From Luteibacter rhizovicinus DSM 16549 (GTDB lineage Bacteria; Pseudomonadota; Gammaproteobacteria; Xanthomonadales; Rhodanobacteraceae), in contig NZ_CP017480.1 of NCBI RefSeq assembly GCF_001887595.1, positions 1,957,001 through 2,021,000 on the forward strand: a DNA stretch of 64,000 bases, read 5' to 3'. Positions within the stretch are counted from its first letter, which is position 1, and each line of letters starts with the position of its first letter. Below, in pieces: positions 25,623 through 33,306 of this stretch. Below the pieces are notes generated by a model, which was not told the origin of the DNA, made no database searches, and saw only the letters and a program-made list of their open reading frames with translations. Position numbers and translations under genes: made by a program.

Positions 25623-26180
25623 TCACCCCGCGAACCCGCCCCCCTCGAGAAACGCCCGCTCTTCCGGCGAGGTCTCGCGCCCCAGCTCGCCGTTCCGATG
25701 CGGGAACCGCCCGAAGCGCCGGATGATGTCGCGGTGCGTGGCCGCGTAAGGCTGAAACGCACCACCCAGCGCATCGAACAGCCTCACGGAAAGCTCCTGA
25801 TCCGCCAGGTCTTCCGAGTGCTCGAAAGGCAGGTAGACGAAGGCGCGCATCTCGGGGTCGAGCTGCTGGTCGAAGCCTCGCTCTAGCACGTGTCGCGCAA
25901 TCGAGCGCGCCAGTGGGTCGGTCGCATACATATGACCGCAACCGCGGAAGGCGTTGCGGGGGAACTGGTCGAGAAGGATCAGCAAGGCGAGGCAGCCCTC
26001 GGCTGTCTCGCGCCACGCATTCAGATCGCCGCGCGCGGCAGCAAGATGTGCACCCATGAAGTGCTCGCTGAACATGCGATCGAAGCCTGCGTCGCTCTTG
26101 AACCAGCGATCGAAGCCTGCGTCGCGCCAGAAATGCACGACGCGTTCGGGAGATTCGGGAAGGGGAAGGGAAGCGGTCAT
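25623..26180 (-). CDS. DUF924 family protein
   Basis: 185-aa cytosolic helical protein. DUF924 hallmarks are VVHFWRDAGFDRWF at the start, LALLILLDQFPRNAFRG near residue 70, and FVYLPFEHSEDLADQELSV; the final quarter has HRDIIRRFGRFPHRN. The family has a TPR-like fold but no established function. Within residues ~20-40 there is an in-frame 30-bp near-duplication (DAGFDRWFKS / DAGFDRMFSE), supported by an identical 20-bp DNA repeat at 26076-26095 and 26106-26125. Confidence 0.88.
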   Translation of the reverse strand: MTASLPLPESPERVVHFWRDAGFDRWFKSDAGFDRMFSEHFMGAHLAAARGDLNAWRETAEGCLALLILLDQFPRNAFRGCGHMYATDPLARSIARHVLERGFDQQLDPEMRAFVYLPFEHSEDLADQELSVRLFDALGGAFQPYAATHRDIIRRFGRFPHRNGELGRETSPEERAFLEGGGFAG

Positions 26181-26317
26181 CGGCCATCCTGCGGCATGAG
26201 ATCGCCCGATGATAATGGCGCTGTCCGGGATGGGCGCAATTTGCCAATCCTTTGCGTCGCGTGCGTGCTCTGCTGCCCCGATCGTTCAAGCTGTTTCGAC
26301 GTCGTGGAGTACGTGCC

Positions 26318-27217
26318 ATGAAACTGCGCTCATGCGTGTTCGCGCCGGTCGTCGTGCTGGCAGCGTGGCTTGGGTGGGCGGCCGCCTCAACGGCGGCGAC
26401 CACGGCCACCCTTCCCGACCCGGCACGCGCCGGCTTCGCCGATCGGCTGTATCGGCTGGATTGCGGCCGCTCCCTCGCGAACGACGAATCGGTGTGGACA
26501 CCGGGAGAAAACGTCGGCAAGCCGATCGAATTCTCCTCGACATGCTGGCTGATCAAGCACGGCGGCACGTGGCTGATCTGGGATACCGGCGTGCCGGAAT
26601 CCGCCTTGAACGACCCGAAGGGCTGGTCGACCCTTCCCCAGTTGATCGTGTACCACCTCGATCAGTCGATCTCCGGCCAGCTTTCCGCGATCGGCCTGAC
26701 ACCGGACGATATCCACTACGTCGCGATCTCGCATACGCACGGCGACCATATCGGGAACGTCGCACTGTTCCCGAAGGCGACGGTCCTTATCCAGCGCGTC
26801 GAGTACGCATGGATCCGTTCGCCGGATGGACCGAACGCCAACGTGAATCAACTGAAGGCGCTGGCGCGCAAGCTCATGGGATCGCCGAAGCATCTCCAGC
26901 TTCTCGACGGCAACACGGACGTGTTCGGCGACGGCAGTGTCACGCTCTTCCCCACGCCGGGACACACGCCGGGAAGTCAATCGCTTCTCGTCCATCTGAA
27001 GCAATCCGGCTTCATCATCCTGTCGGGTGACGTCGCCCATTCCGCCGCGAATCTGCGCAACGATGTCGTGCCCAGCCTGAATACCGATAAGGCCGCGTCG
27101 GTCACCTCGATGGAGAACGTCAAGGTCATGATGGATCGATATCACGCGCAGCTATTCATCAATCACGACAAGGCGCAGACCGACACGCTGAAGATCCTGC
27201 CTGCCTTCTACGACTGA
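26318..27217 (+). CDS. exported metallo-beta-lactamase-fold hydrolase, possible AHL lactonase
   Basis: 299 aa from ATG 26318 (GGAGT upstream). A signal peptide (SCVFAPVVVLAAWLGWAAASTA) indicates periplasmic location. The zinc motif ISHTHGDHIGNV near residue 148 is followed by the third His in PTPGHTPGSQSLLVHL, the bridging Asp in LSGDVAHS and the last His in INHDKAQ. General layout (CWLIKHGGTWLIWDTGVP) resembles the N-acyl-homoserine-lactone lactonase group, which degrades quorum signals. Other lactonases or phosphotriesterase-like enzymes of this fold fit almost as well; the family level is firm, the substrate is not. Confidence 0.8.
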   Translation: MKLRSCVFAPVVVLAAWLGWAAASTAATTATLPDPARAGFADRLYRLDCGRSLANDESVWTPGENVGKPIEFSSTCWLIKHGGTWLIWDTGVPESALNDPKGWSTLPQLIVYHLDQSISGQLSAIGLTPDDIHYVAISHTHGDHIGNVALFPKATVLIQRVEYAWIRSPDGPNANVNQLKALARKLMGSPKHLQLLDGNTDVFGDGSVTLFPTPGHTPGSQSLLVHLKQSGFIILSGDVAHSAANLRNDVVPSLNTDKAASVTSMENVKVMMDRYHAQLFINHDKAQTDTLKILPAFYD

Positions 27218-27232
27218 CGGCGGCTCGTCACG

Positions 27233-28030
27233 TCACCAATGGTACGAGAAGCCCGCATAGATCTGTCGATCCGGCGTCACGCTGTTCACGCCCACATTGG
27301 CGCCAATATCCAGCTGGAAGTCGGGGCTTGCCAGGTAGGTGAACGCGATATCGGCGGACGCCTGCTTCACGTGGCCCGACGGATCGCGATTGTCCTGGCG
27401 CCAGTACTCCACGGCCACGGACAACGCGTTGGTCAGGGGGTGCGCGATATTCACGAGATTGGTCACGGCCAGATGTCGACCGTGCCCATCGGCATCGGCC
27501 AGCGCATCGAGCTCAGGTCCGATCGTCAGCGTGAAGCCGCCACCCACCGCGGCGCTCATCGGTGCCGCGACGCCGCCTTCCCAGTGATCATTGCCGATGC
27601 CGTGCGATGCGGTCGGTGCTTTCACGAAGGGAATGATCGAGGCGTTGAACACGTCGCCGCTGTAGAGGCTGGTTTTCAGGCGAACCGTCAGGTCGCCCGC
27701 GCCGCGCGTGGTGTGACGGTCGCCGTCGCTCTTCGTCGTGACGCGCACGGCCGGTGCCCAGTTCACTTCGATATCGGTTTGCGCGCCGATGCCGTACTTG
27801 ATGTATGGATTCACGAAGTACAAGGTGTCGGAGCTACTCCCTGCGTGCGCGTCGTGCGTGTCGTTGTCCACGTCGGTCTCGAGCTGCCACGTACCCTCGG
27901 GCACGGTGCAGGCGCTATTGGCCTTGGTCGGACGGTCCGTGCATATGGGAGGGGCATCGTCGGCGCGGGCAACGAAGGCCGGGAGAACACCTAGCAGGAC
28001 GACGGGTAGGAGCATGGTACGGAGGATCAT
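27233..28030 (-). CDS. outer-membrane transporter-like beta-barrel (MetA-pathway phenol-degradation family)
   Basis: 265 aa from ATG 28030 (a TTG two codons earlier is possible). A signal peptide (LLPVVLLGVLPAFVARA) is followed by CTDRPTKANSACTVPEGTWQLETDV, then alternating strands with IKYGIGAQTDIEVNW and GAGDLTVRLKTSL. The sequence ends with an aromatic (YAGFSYHW). These features are those of the 'putative MetA-pathway of phenol degradation' outer-membrane family, whose real substrates are mostly unknown. Tandem direct repeats just upstream, beside kdpE, suggest control by that response regulator. Confidence 0.75.
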   Translation of the reverse strand: MILRTMLLPVVLLGVLPAFVARADDAPPICTDRPTKANSACTVPEGTWQLETDVDNDTHDAHAGSSSDTLYFVNPYIKYGIGAQTDIEVNWAPAVRVTTKSDGDRHTTRGAGDLTVRLKTSLYSGDVFNASIIPFVKAPTASHGIGNDHWEGGVAAPMSAAVGGGFTLTIGPELDALADADGHGRHLAVTNLVNIAHPLTNALSVAVEYWRQDNRDPSGHVKQASADIAFTYLASPDFQLDIGANVGVNSVTPDRQIYAGFSYHW

Positions 28031-28108
28031 GGTCAAGCCTTAGGATCAGGAATGACCAGCCATGGTGGGCATCGTCGTCTAAGGGTGGCGCTGTATTGCC
28101 CGTCCTGG

Positions 28109-28128
28109 TATCAAGATCCTATCAAGAT
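28109..28128. promoter_or_regulatory. tandem direct repeat, candidate OmpR/KdpE-type operator
   Basis: TATCAAGAT occurs twice with an 11-bp period (28109-28117 and 28120-28128). An 11-bp tandem is how OmpR/PhoB-family dimers contact DNA. It lies 80-98 bp upstream of the barrel protein start at 28030, just beyond the kdpE stop. Confidence 0.5.
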
Positions 28129-28131
28129 GCC

Positions 28132-28830
28132 TCAGTCCAGGCCTGCCAGCCGGTAGCCGACCTGGAGTTCGGTCACGAGGTGACGCGGCCTGGCCGGTTC
28201 GTCCTCGAGCTTTTGCCGGAGATTGGCCATGTAGACACGCACGTAGTGCGGTCGCGTGGCGTAACCCGGACCCCATACGTCATGCAGCAGTTGCCGATGG
28301 GTCAGCACCTTGCCTTGCCCGCGGACCAGTGCGGTCAGCAGGCGGAATTCGATCGGTGTCAGGTGGACGGCTTCGCCGCGACGCGACACTTCGTGTGTTG
28401 CGAGGTTCACTTCGATATCTCCGAAGCGAATGCGCGCGCTGGCCTGGCCGCGATCGCCGGCCAGGCTCGCCCGGCGCAGCTGCGCACGCACACGCGCCAC
28501 CAGCTCGGGAACACCGAAGGGCTTGGAAAGATAATCGTCCGCGCCCGCCTCCAGCGCGGCGACTTTCTCCGCTTCGCTGTCACGCGCGGAAAGCACGATG
28601 ATCGGCGCCGACGACCACCCGCGCACGTCGCGGATCACGGCTTTGCCGTCGTCGTCGGGGAGGCCGAGATCGAGAACGATCAGATCGGGTTGACGGCTCG
28701 CGGCTTCGATCCGGGCACGCAAGGCATCACCGGCTTCGAACACGGTCATGTCTTCGCGCTCGAGGGCCAGCTTCAGGAACCGGCGAATATCCGATTCGTC
28801 TTCGACGACCAGGATGCGCGGTTTGTTCAT
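28132..28830 (-). CDS. kdpE: KdpE-like response regulator (OmpR family)
   Basis: 232 aa: receiver domain with acidic VVEDE at residues 8-12, phospho-acceptor Asp54 (IVLDLGLP) and Lys in LSKPFGVPEL, then a winged-helix DNA-binding domain (LTPIEFRLLTALVRGQGKVLTH, GYATRPHYVRVYMANLRQKLE, VGYRL). The HYVRVYMANLRQKLE segment is characteristic of KdpE. Its ATG overlaps the sensor kinase stop... order on the minus strand is kinase then regulator, with a 4-bp ATGA overlap at 28827-28830. No kdpFABC genes lie in the window, so its target may differ from the potassium pump. Confidence 0.88.
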   Translation of the reverse strand: MNKPRILVVEDESDIRRFLKLALEREDMTVFEAGDALRARIEAASRQPDLIVLDLGLPDDDGKAVIRDVRGWSSAPIIVLSARDSEAEKVAALEAGADDYLSKPFGVPELVARVRAQLRRASLAGDRGQASARIRFGDIEVNLATHEVSRRGEAVHLTPIEFRLLTALVRGQGKVLTHRQLLHDVWGPGYATRPHYVRVYMANLRQKLEDEPARPRHLVTELQVGYRLAGLD

Positions 28831-30308
28831 TCGGGGTCTTCCAGGTCGATCGTCGGCGGCTCGCCGGCGACCAGGGTAATTTCAAAGCGTGCGCCATGCG
28901 GGGTGACCCTCGACGCGGCGATGCTGCCACCGTGTGCCTCGACGATACGCCGTGACAGCGACAGGCCGAGCCCGACACCGGGAATGGACGATTCGCGTGC
29001 GCCACGGGAAAACGCGTCGAAGAGGGAATCCGCGTTGACGCCCGGTGGAAAACCCGGGCCATCGTCCTCGACGGTCAAATGGATTCGCGTGCCGACGCGG
29101 TCGGCGCGGATGCGAAGGGTCGCGTCATCGGGGGTGTACTTGGTGGCGTTGTCGAACAGATTCGCCAGCACCCGCTCGAACAGGGCGGCGTCCAACGACA
29201 CCAGCGGAAAATCTCGCGACATGTCGACCAAGACGCGGCGACCGCCGAGATCGATCGATGCCAGCGCGGCACCGACGACCTCATCCAGTGCCTGCCATTG
29301 CAGGTCGAGGCGCACACCTTCGCCCTGCATGCGCGCCGCATCCAGCAGGTTCACCACCTGGCGCTGCATGCGGTCGGCCTGGTTCGCGATGGCGCGCGCG
29401 ACGTCGTTGTCTCCGAGCATGCCTGCCATGCCACGGATGGCCGTCAAGGGTGTTCGTAGATCGTGGGACACGGCGGCAAGCAGCGTACTGCGTAGCCGCT
29501 CGCCTTCCATGCGCAGCTGGGTTTCGTGGGCCACGTCGACGAAGTGCACGCGCTCGATGGCCAGGGCGATAAGCGACTGGAAGGCGCGTAGCAACGTGAC
29601 CTGCCCGGCATCCAGGGGCGTCCTTGTCGTGCGTTCCAGAAGCAGCACGCCGCGCGTACGCATCGCGGTGGGAAGCGGAAGATAGGTGGCGTTGAACGCG
29701 AGGAGTGTGTCCGTATCCTGTCCTGCCGGAAGGCCTTGCTCGAGCACCCACTGGGCGATGCCGGCGTCACCGGGGCCTTGTGGTGACATACGGTCATGGT
29801 CGTCGGGAAGCAGGAGGGTTGCGCTGCCATCTAACAACGGGCCGATGCGTGTGGCGCATACCCGGGCGATGTCGTCATTGCGGACGGCCACCGACAGGTC
29901 GGTCGCCACGGTGGCCAATGCGCTCGCACGTTTCTCGCCGGCGGCCGCGGTGACGGCTTCGTCGCGCAACCGTGCTGCCAGCTGTCCGGTGACGAGGGCC
30001 ACCGCGAGCATCAGGACGAACGTAAAGATGTACTGCGTGTCCGACACGTGGAACGACCAGACCGGCGGCACGAAGAAGAAGTCGAAACTGCCGACGGCGA
30101 CAAAGGCGGCCAGGGCGCCGGCGGCGCGGCCCCAGCGCAGCGCTACGAGGACGACAGTGAGCAGGAACACCATCACCACGTTCGACAGGTCGAACACGCG
30201 CAGAAGGAGTGCCGCGATCCCGGTGGTGGTGGCGCAGGCAGCCACCGCATAAGCCAGCACGCGGTAGCGGAACGGGCGCGGTGTCACCTCGAGGCTGTAC
30301 GGAATCAT
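28827..30308 (-). CDS. KdpD-like sensor histidine kinase lacking the N-terminal KdpD/Usp domains
   Basis: 493 aa. It starts directly with the DUF4118 four-helix membrane unit of KdpD (VLAYAVAACATTTGIAALLL, MVFLLTVVLVALRWGRAAGALAA, FDFFFVPPVWSFHVSDTQY, FTFVLMLAVALVTGQLA), then a GAF-like region, HisKA with His282 in AAVSHDLRTPLTAIRG, and a complete ATPase domain (NLFDNATKYTP, VEDDGPGFPPG, GVGLGLSLSRRI). Full KdpD is ~890 aa with a ~380-residue cytoplasmic N-terminal KdpD domain plus Usp domain; these are absent here, so c-di-AMP/K+ sensing through that part is not possible. Coupled with kdpE by a 4-bp overlap. Confidence 0.85.
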   Translation of the reverse strand: MIPYSLEVTPRPFRYRVLAYAVAACATTTGIAALLLRVFDLSNVVMVFLLTVVLVALRWGRAAGALAAFVAVGSFDFFFVPPVWSFHVSDTQYIFTFVLMLAVALVTGQLAARLRDEAVTAAAGEKRASALATVATDLSVAVRNDDIARVCATRIGPLLDGSATLLLPDDHDRMSPQGPGDAGIAQWVLEQGLPAGQDTDTLLAFNATYLPLPTAMRTRGVLLLERTTRTPLDAGQVTLLRAFQSLIALAIERVHFVDVAHETQLRMEGERLRSTLLAAVSHDLRTPLTAIRGMAGMLGDNDVARAIANQADRMQRQVVNLLDAARMQGEGVRLDLQWQALDEVVGAALASIDLGGRRVLVDMSRDFPLVSLDAALFERVLANLFDNATKYTPDDATLRIRADRVGTRIHLTVEDDGPGFPPGVNADSLFDAFSRGARESSIPGVGLGLSLSRRIVEAHGGSIAASRVTPHGARFEITLVAGEPPTIDLEDPE

Positions 30309-30473
30309 GGTCAGCCATGATAGCGGCGCTCTCGTGGGTGCGGCTATCGGTACGGGGTCTCCGCGGCGTCGATTACCGCGACGCCGTCAGGTCGCTTGAC
30401 AGCCTGCCGGCCCCCTTGCGATCTTCCGTCGCACAGCGCCGACGGACCATTCGCCGGCCCACCAGGGGGCAGC

Positions 30474-30968
30474 ATGGAAGACAAGGGAACACCTGACGAT
30501 TTCGCGCGCGCGATGGCAGACAGGCTCAAGAAGCCTGAGTACGCCACGGGTACGTATGAACCGCCGAAGCGTAAGGGCGGGAAGTCCGCCGTCATGGCGA
30601 AGATCGAGAGTCGCGCGGACGCACTGGCGATCGTCAGGGAAACATCGATCCTGTTTCTCTGCCTCGCGGGCCTGCAAGCGTTCCTCGCGATGTTTATCGG
30701 CCGCGCGTTGATCGTCGATGCGGTGATCTACGTGGTGCTCGCCGGTCTGCTCTGGCGCTTCAATAGTCGGGCCGCCGCGAGCATTCTGGTGCTCTTTGCC
30801 GCCTTGGTCGCGGCTGTGACGGTGGCCCACCTGATGGGTGTCAAGATGCCTGGTGGAACCAATGTCTTCCTCGCGGGCATAGCGCTTTGGTCGGCGATCC
30901 GCGCGGTGGAAGCCACCTACAAGCTGCGCGGACAATTCGCTTCCGCGGATGCTGCGGCATCCACGTAA
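30474..30968 (+). CDS. hypothetical inner-membrane protein
   Basis: 164 aa; ATG 30474 follows AGGGGGC. A charged cytoplasmic N-terminus of ~60 residues (DRLKKPEYATGTYEPPKRKGG) leads into about four hydrophobic segments (TSILFLCLAGLQAFLAMFIG, VDAVIYVVLAGLLWRF, SILVLFAALVAAVTVAHLM, TNVFLAGIALWSAIRAV). I do not recognise the family. It is divergent from the KdpD-like kinase and convergent with prc, so context gives little. Confidence 0.7.
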   Translation: MEDKGTPDDFARAMADRLKKPEYATGTYEPPKRKGGKSAVMAKIESRADALAIVRETSILFLCLAGLQAFLAMFIGRALIVDAVIYVVLAGLLWRFNSRAAASILVLFAALVAAVTVAHLMGVKMPGGTNVFLAGIALWSAIRAVEATYKLRGQFASADAAAST

Positions 30969-30975
30969 CGATCGA

Positions 30976-33168
30976 TCACCCGGGCGCTTGCGCGCTCGGG
31001 GCTGCCATCAACATCGCCGCTTCATCGGCGATGATTTGCGCCGCTTCCTGCACGTACGGATCCTTCGACGGCTTGGTCGGCTCGGGACGCTTGTCCAGCG
31101 CCACGCTGCGCTCTTCCGGATCCAGGCCGTCGTCACCCTGAAGCGCGGTGTCGTCGTCGGTGGGAAGGCCATCCGCCAGGTTCAGTGCCTTGCGGCGCGC
31201 GCGGAAGTCCGCGGAGACTTTCAGGTCGGCCTCGCGGGTCGCTTTGCGCTCATCGAGATTCAGCGAGACGGTCGCGCGCGCCGCCGTCGCCTGGAAGGCG
31301 GCGAGCTCGTCGATGGTGAGCTGCCAGCGTGCGGTGTGCTGTACGCGTGCCAGGTGCGCGCTATCGAGTTTGGGAAAGAGCGGCGCGAGCGTCTTGTTCT
31401 GCGTGTGGGGAACGGCCGCTATCGACGACGCTGGTAGCGCGTTCTTGTAGGTCGACTCGCCGAAGTCCTTTTCGTCTTCCGTCGCCGGGAACGCGATATC
31501 CGGCGTCACGCCCAGCAATTGCGTGCTGTCGCCGTTGATGCGATAGAACTGGGCGATCGTCATCTTGAGCTCGCCGAGTTTGCCGTCGTGCGCTTCTTCC
31601 ACGGCCTCGTCGAGGTCGAGCAGGTTCTGCACCGTGCCCTTGCCGAACGTGCGCTGGCCGAGGATGACGCCACGGCCGCGGTCCTGGATCGCCGCGGCGA
31701 AGATTTCCGAGGCCGACGCCGAGCCATGATTCACGAGAACGCCCAGCGCACCCGACCAGGCCGGCGCGGCGTTGGTGGCACCTTGCACCTCGACCTTGCC
31801 GTCCGCGCTGCGCACCTGCACGACCGGGCCGGCACCCGTGAACAGTCCGACCATGTCCGAGGCTTCAGTCAAGGATCCGCCGCCGTTATCACGCAAGTCG
31901 ATGACCACGCCGTCGACCTTCTGCTTCTTCAGCTCGCCGAGCATGCGCGAGACATCGCGCGTCACGCTGCGGTAGTTCGCATCACCCGCGCGCCTTGCGT
32001 CGAAGTCTTCATAGAACGATGGCACGGTGATGATGCCCAGCTTGTGCGCATGGCCCGGTTCGCCGACCTGGAGCACGGTCTGCTTCGCGGCTTCGTCCTC
32101 GATGCTGATGTGGCGGCGGGTGAGGGTGATGGTGTGCGGGGCGACATCGCCCTTGCTCTCATCGGGAAGCAGCTCGACGCGCACGGACGTGCCGCTCTTG
32201 CCCTTGATGAGCGCAACGACATCGTCCGAGCGCCAGCCGATGACATCGGTCAGCGGCCCTGCGCTGCCCTGGCCGACGCCGGTGATGCGGTCACCCACAT
32301 GGATCTTCCCGGACTTGGCGGCCGGGCTGCCCGGGATCAACTCGGTGACCTGCGTGTATTCGTCGTGCTCGCGCAGATAGGCGCCGATGCCTTCCAGCGA
32401 CAGGGACATTTCCGTGTTGAACACGGTCGCGGCCTTCGCCGCGAAGTAGTCGGTGTGCGGATCGGTCGACTCGGCGTACGCCGTCATGAACAACTGGAAG
32501 GCGTCGTCGGTGCTGGTCTTCTCGATGCGCGAGACAAGGTTCGCGTAACGATGGGCAAGCGTCTTGCGAATCGCGTCGTCGCCTTGTCCGGCCAGCTTCA
32601 GGCGCAGCCAGTCTTCCTTGGCGCGTTCACGCCAGAGCTCATGGAGTTCGTCGGTCGACGCAGGCCACGGCGCGGCCTTCCGTTCGGTGGCGATGGACTC
32701 ATGGGCCGTGAAGTCGAAGCCATCCTTCAGCAGCGATTGCGCGTAGCGTGCTTCGTCGACCACACGGTTGAGGTAGAGATTCACCGGCTCGAAGGCGGGC
32801 GTCAGGTCACCCTCGTCGATGGCGTTGCCGAGCGTGGGCCGAAGCGGCGCGAAATGTGCGATGTCGGCCTGGGTGAAGTAGCCGCGCTCCGGGTCGAGCG
32901 TTTCGACCAGCTTGTCGAAGACGACGGCGGAGAACGTCGCATCCAGCGGCCGGGGCCGGTAGTGGAAGCGGCTCAGGAACAGGGTGGCAACCTTGCCGGC
33001 AACCGCTTGCTGGTCGCTGGCGACGAGCGCGATCGGTCCCTGGGTATCGGCGTGCGCCGCTGCGCCCGTGCTGGTCGGTGCCGCCTGGGGTGCGCCGGTG
33101 GCTGTGGCGAGGGCTAAGGTTGCACAGAGCGCCAGGGCGGCGAAGACGGTGGTGCGGGGCGAGGTCAT
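30976..33168 (-). CDS. prc: carboxy-terminal (tail-specific) processing protease
   Basis: 730-aa S41 serine protease exported to the periplasm (signal peptide with ALALCATLALATATGA). Order: N-terminal helical domain (ALVASDQQAVAGKVATLFL), PDZ domain (EGIGAYLREHDEYTQVTELIPGSPA), then the catalytic core with VIDLRDNGGGSL, the Ser in NHGSASASEIFAAAIQ and the Lys in GQRTFGKGTVQ, a Ser-Lys dyad. The C-terminal DUF3340-type extension is present. Size agrees with E. coli Prc (682 aa). Prc degrades SsrA-tagged and lipoprotein substrates and trims PBP3. Monocistronic. Confidence 0.94.
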   Translation of the reverse strand: MTSPRTTVFAALALCATLALATATGAPQAAPTSTGAAAHADTQGPIALVASDQQAVAGKVATLFLSRFHYRPRPLDATFSAVVFDKLVETLDPERGYFTQADIAHFAPLRPTLGNAIDEGDLTPAFEPVNLYLNRVVDEARYAQSLLKDGFDFTAHESIATERKAAPWPASTDELHELWRERAKEDWLRLKLAGQGDDAIRKTLAHRYANLVSRIEKTSTDDAFQLFMTAYAESTDPHTDYFAAKAATVFNTEMSLSLEGIGAYLREHDEYTQVTELIPGSPAAKSGKIHVGDRITGVGQGSAGPLTDVIGWRSDDVVALIKGKSGTSVRVELLPDESKGDVAPHTITLTRRHISIEDEAAKQTVLQVGEPGHAHKLGIITVPSFYEDFDARRAGDANYRSVTRDVSRMLGELKKQKVDGVVIDLRDNGGGSLTEASDMVGLFTGAGPVVQVRSADGKVEVQGATNAAPAWSGALGVLVNHGSASASEIFAAAIQDRGRGVILGQRTFGKGTVQNLLDLDEAVEEAHDGKLGELKMTIAQFYRINGDSTQLLGVTPDIAFPATEDEKDFGESTYKNALPASSIAAVPHTQNKTLAPLFPKLDSAHLARVQHTARWQLTIDELAAFQATAARATVSLNLDERKATREADLKVSADFRARRKALNLADGLPTDDDTALQGDDGLDPEERSVALDKRPEPTKPSKDPYVQEAAQIIADEAAMLMAAPSAQAPG

Positions 33169-33282
33169 TGGGGGGAATTCGGTCGGGATGCGATGGGGTC
33201 ATTCTGGCATGGGCAAACCGGATGGAGGGGGCAAATGGCAGCGAGTTCTTGCGTTTCCGTGAGGTGGTGAGGGGTGCTGGGG

Positions 33283-33306
33283 ATCGCCGATGAATCGGCT
33301 CCTACA
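33283..33306. repeat. single REP unit supplying a stop codon
   Basis: Inverted ATCGCCGATGAATCGGCTCCTAC. The TAG that ends the TPR protein on the minus strand is the first triplet of this unit (GTAGGAGCC...). Confidence 0.85.

Noticed and set aside
25484..25774. Minus-strand ORF ending ARRDSNPRPMASEATTLSG
   Set aside because: This tail is the familiar false translation of a tRNA gene; the tRNA-Arg lies here.
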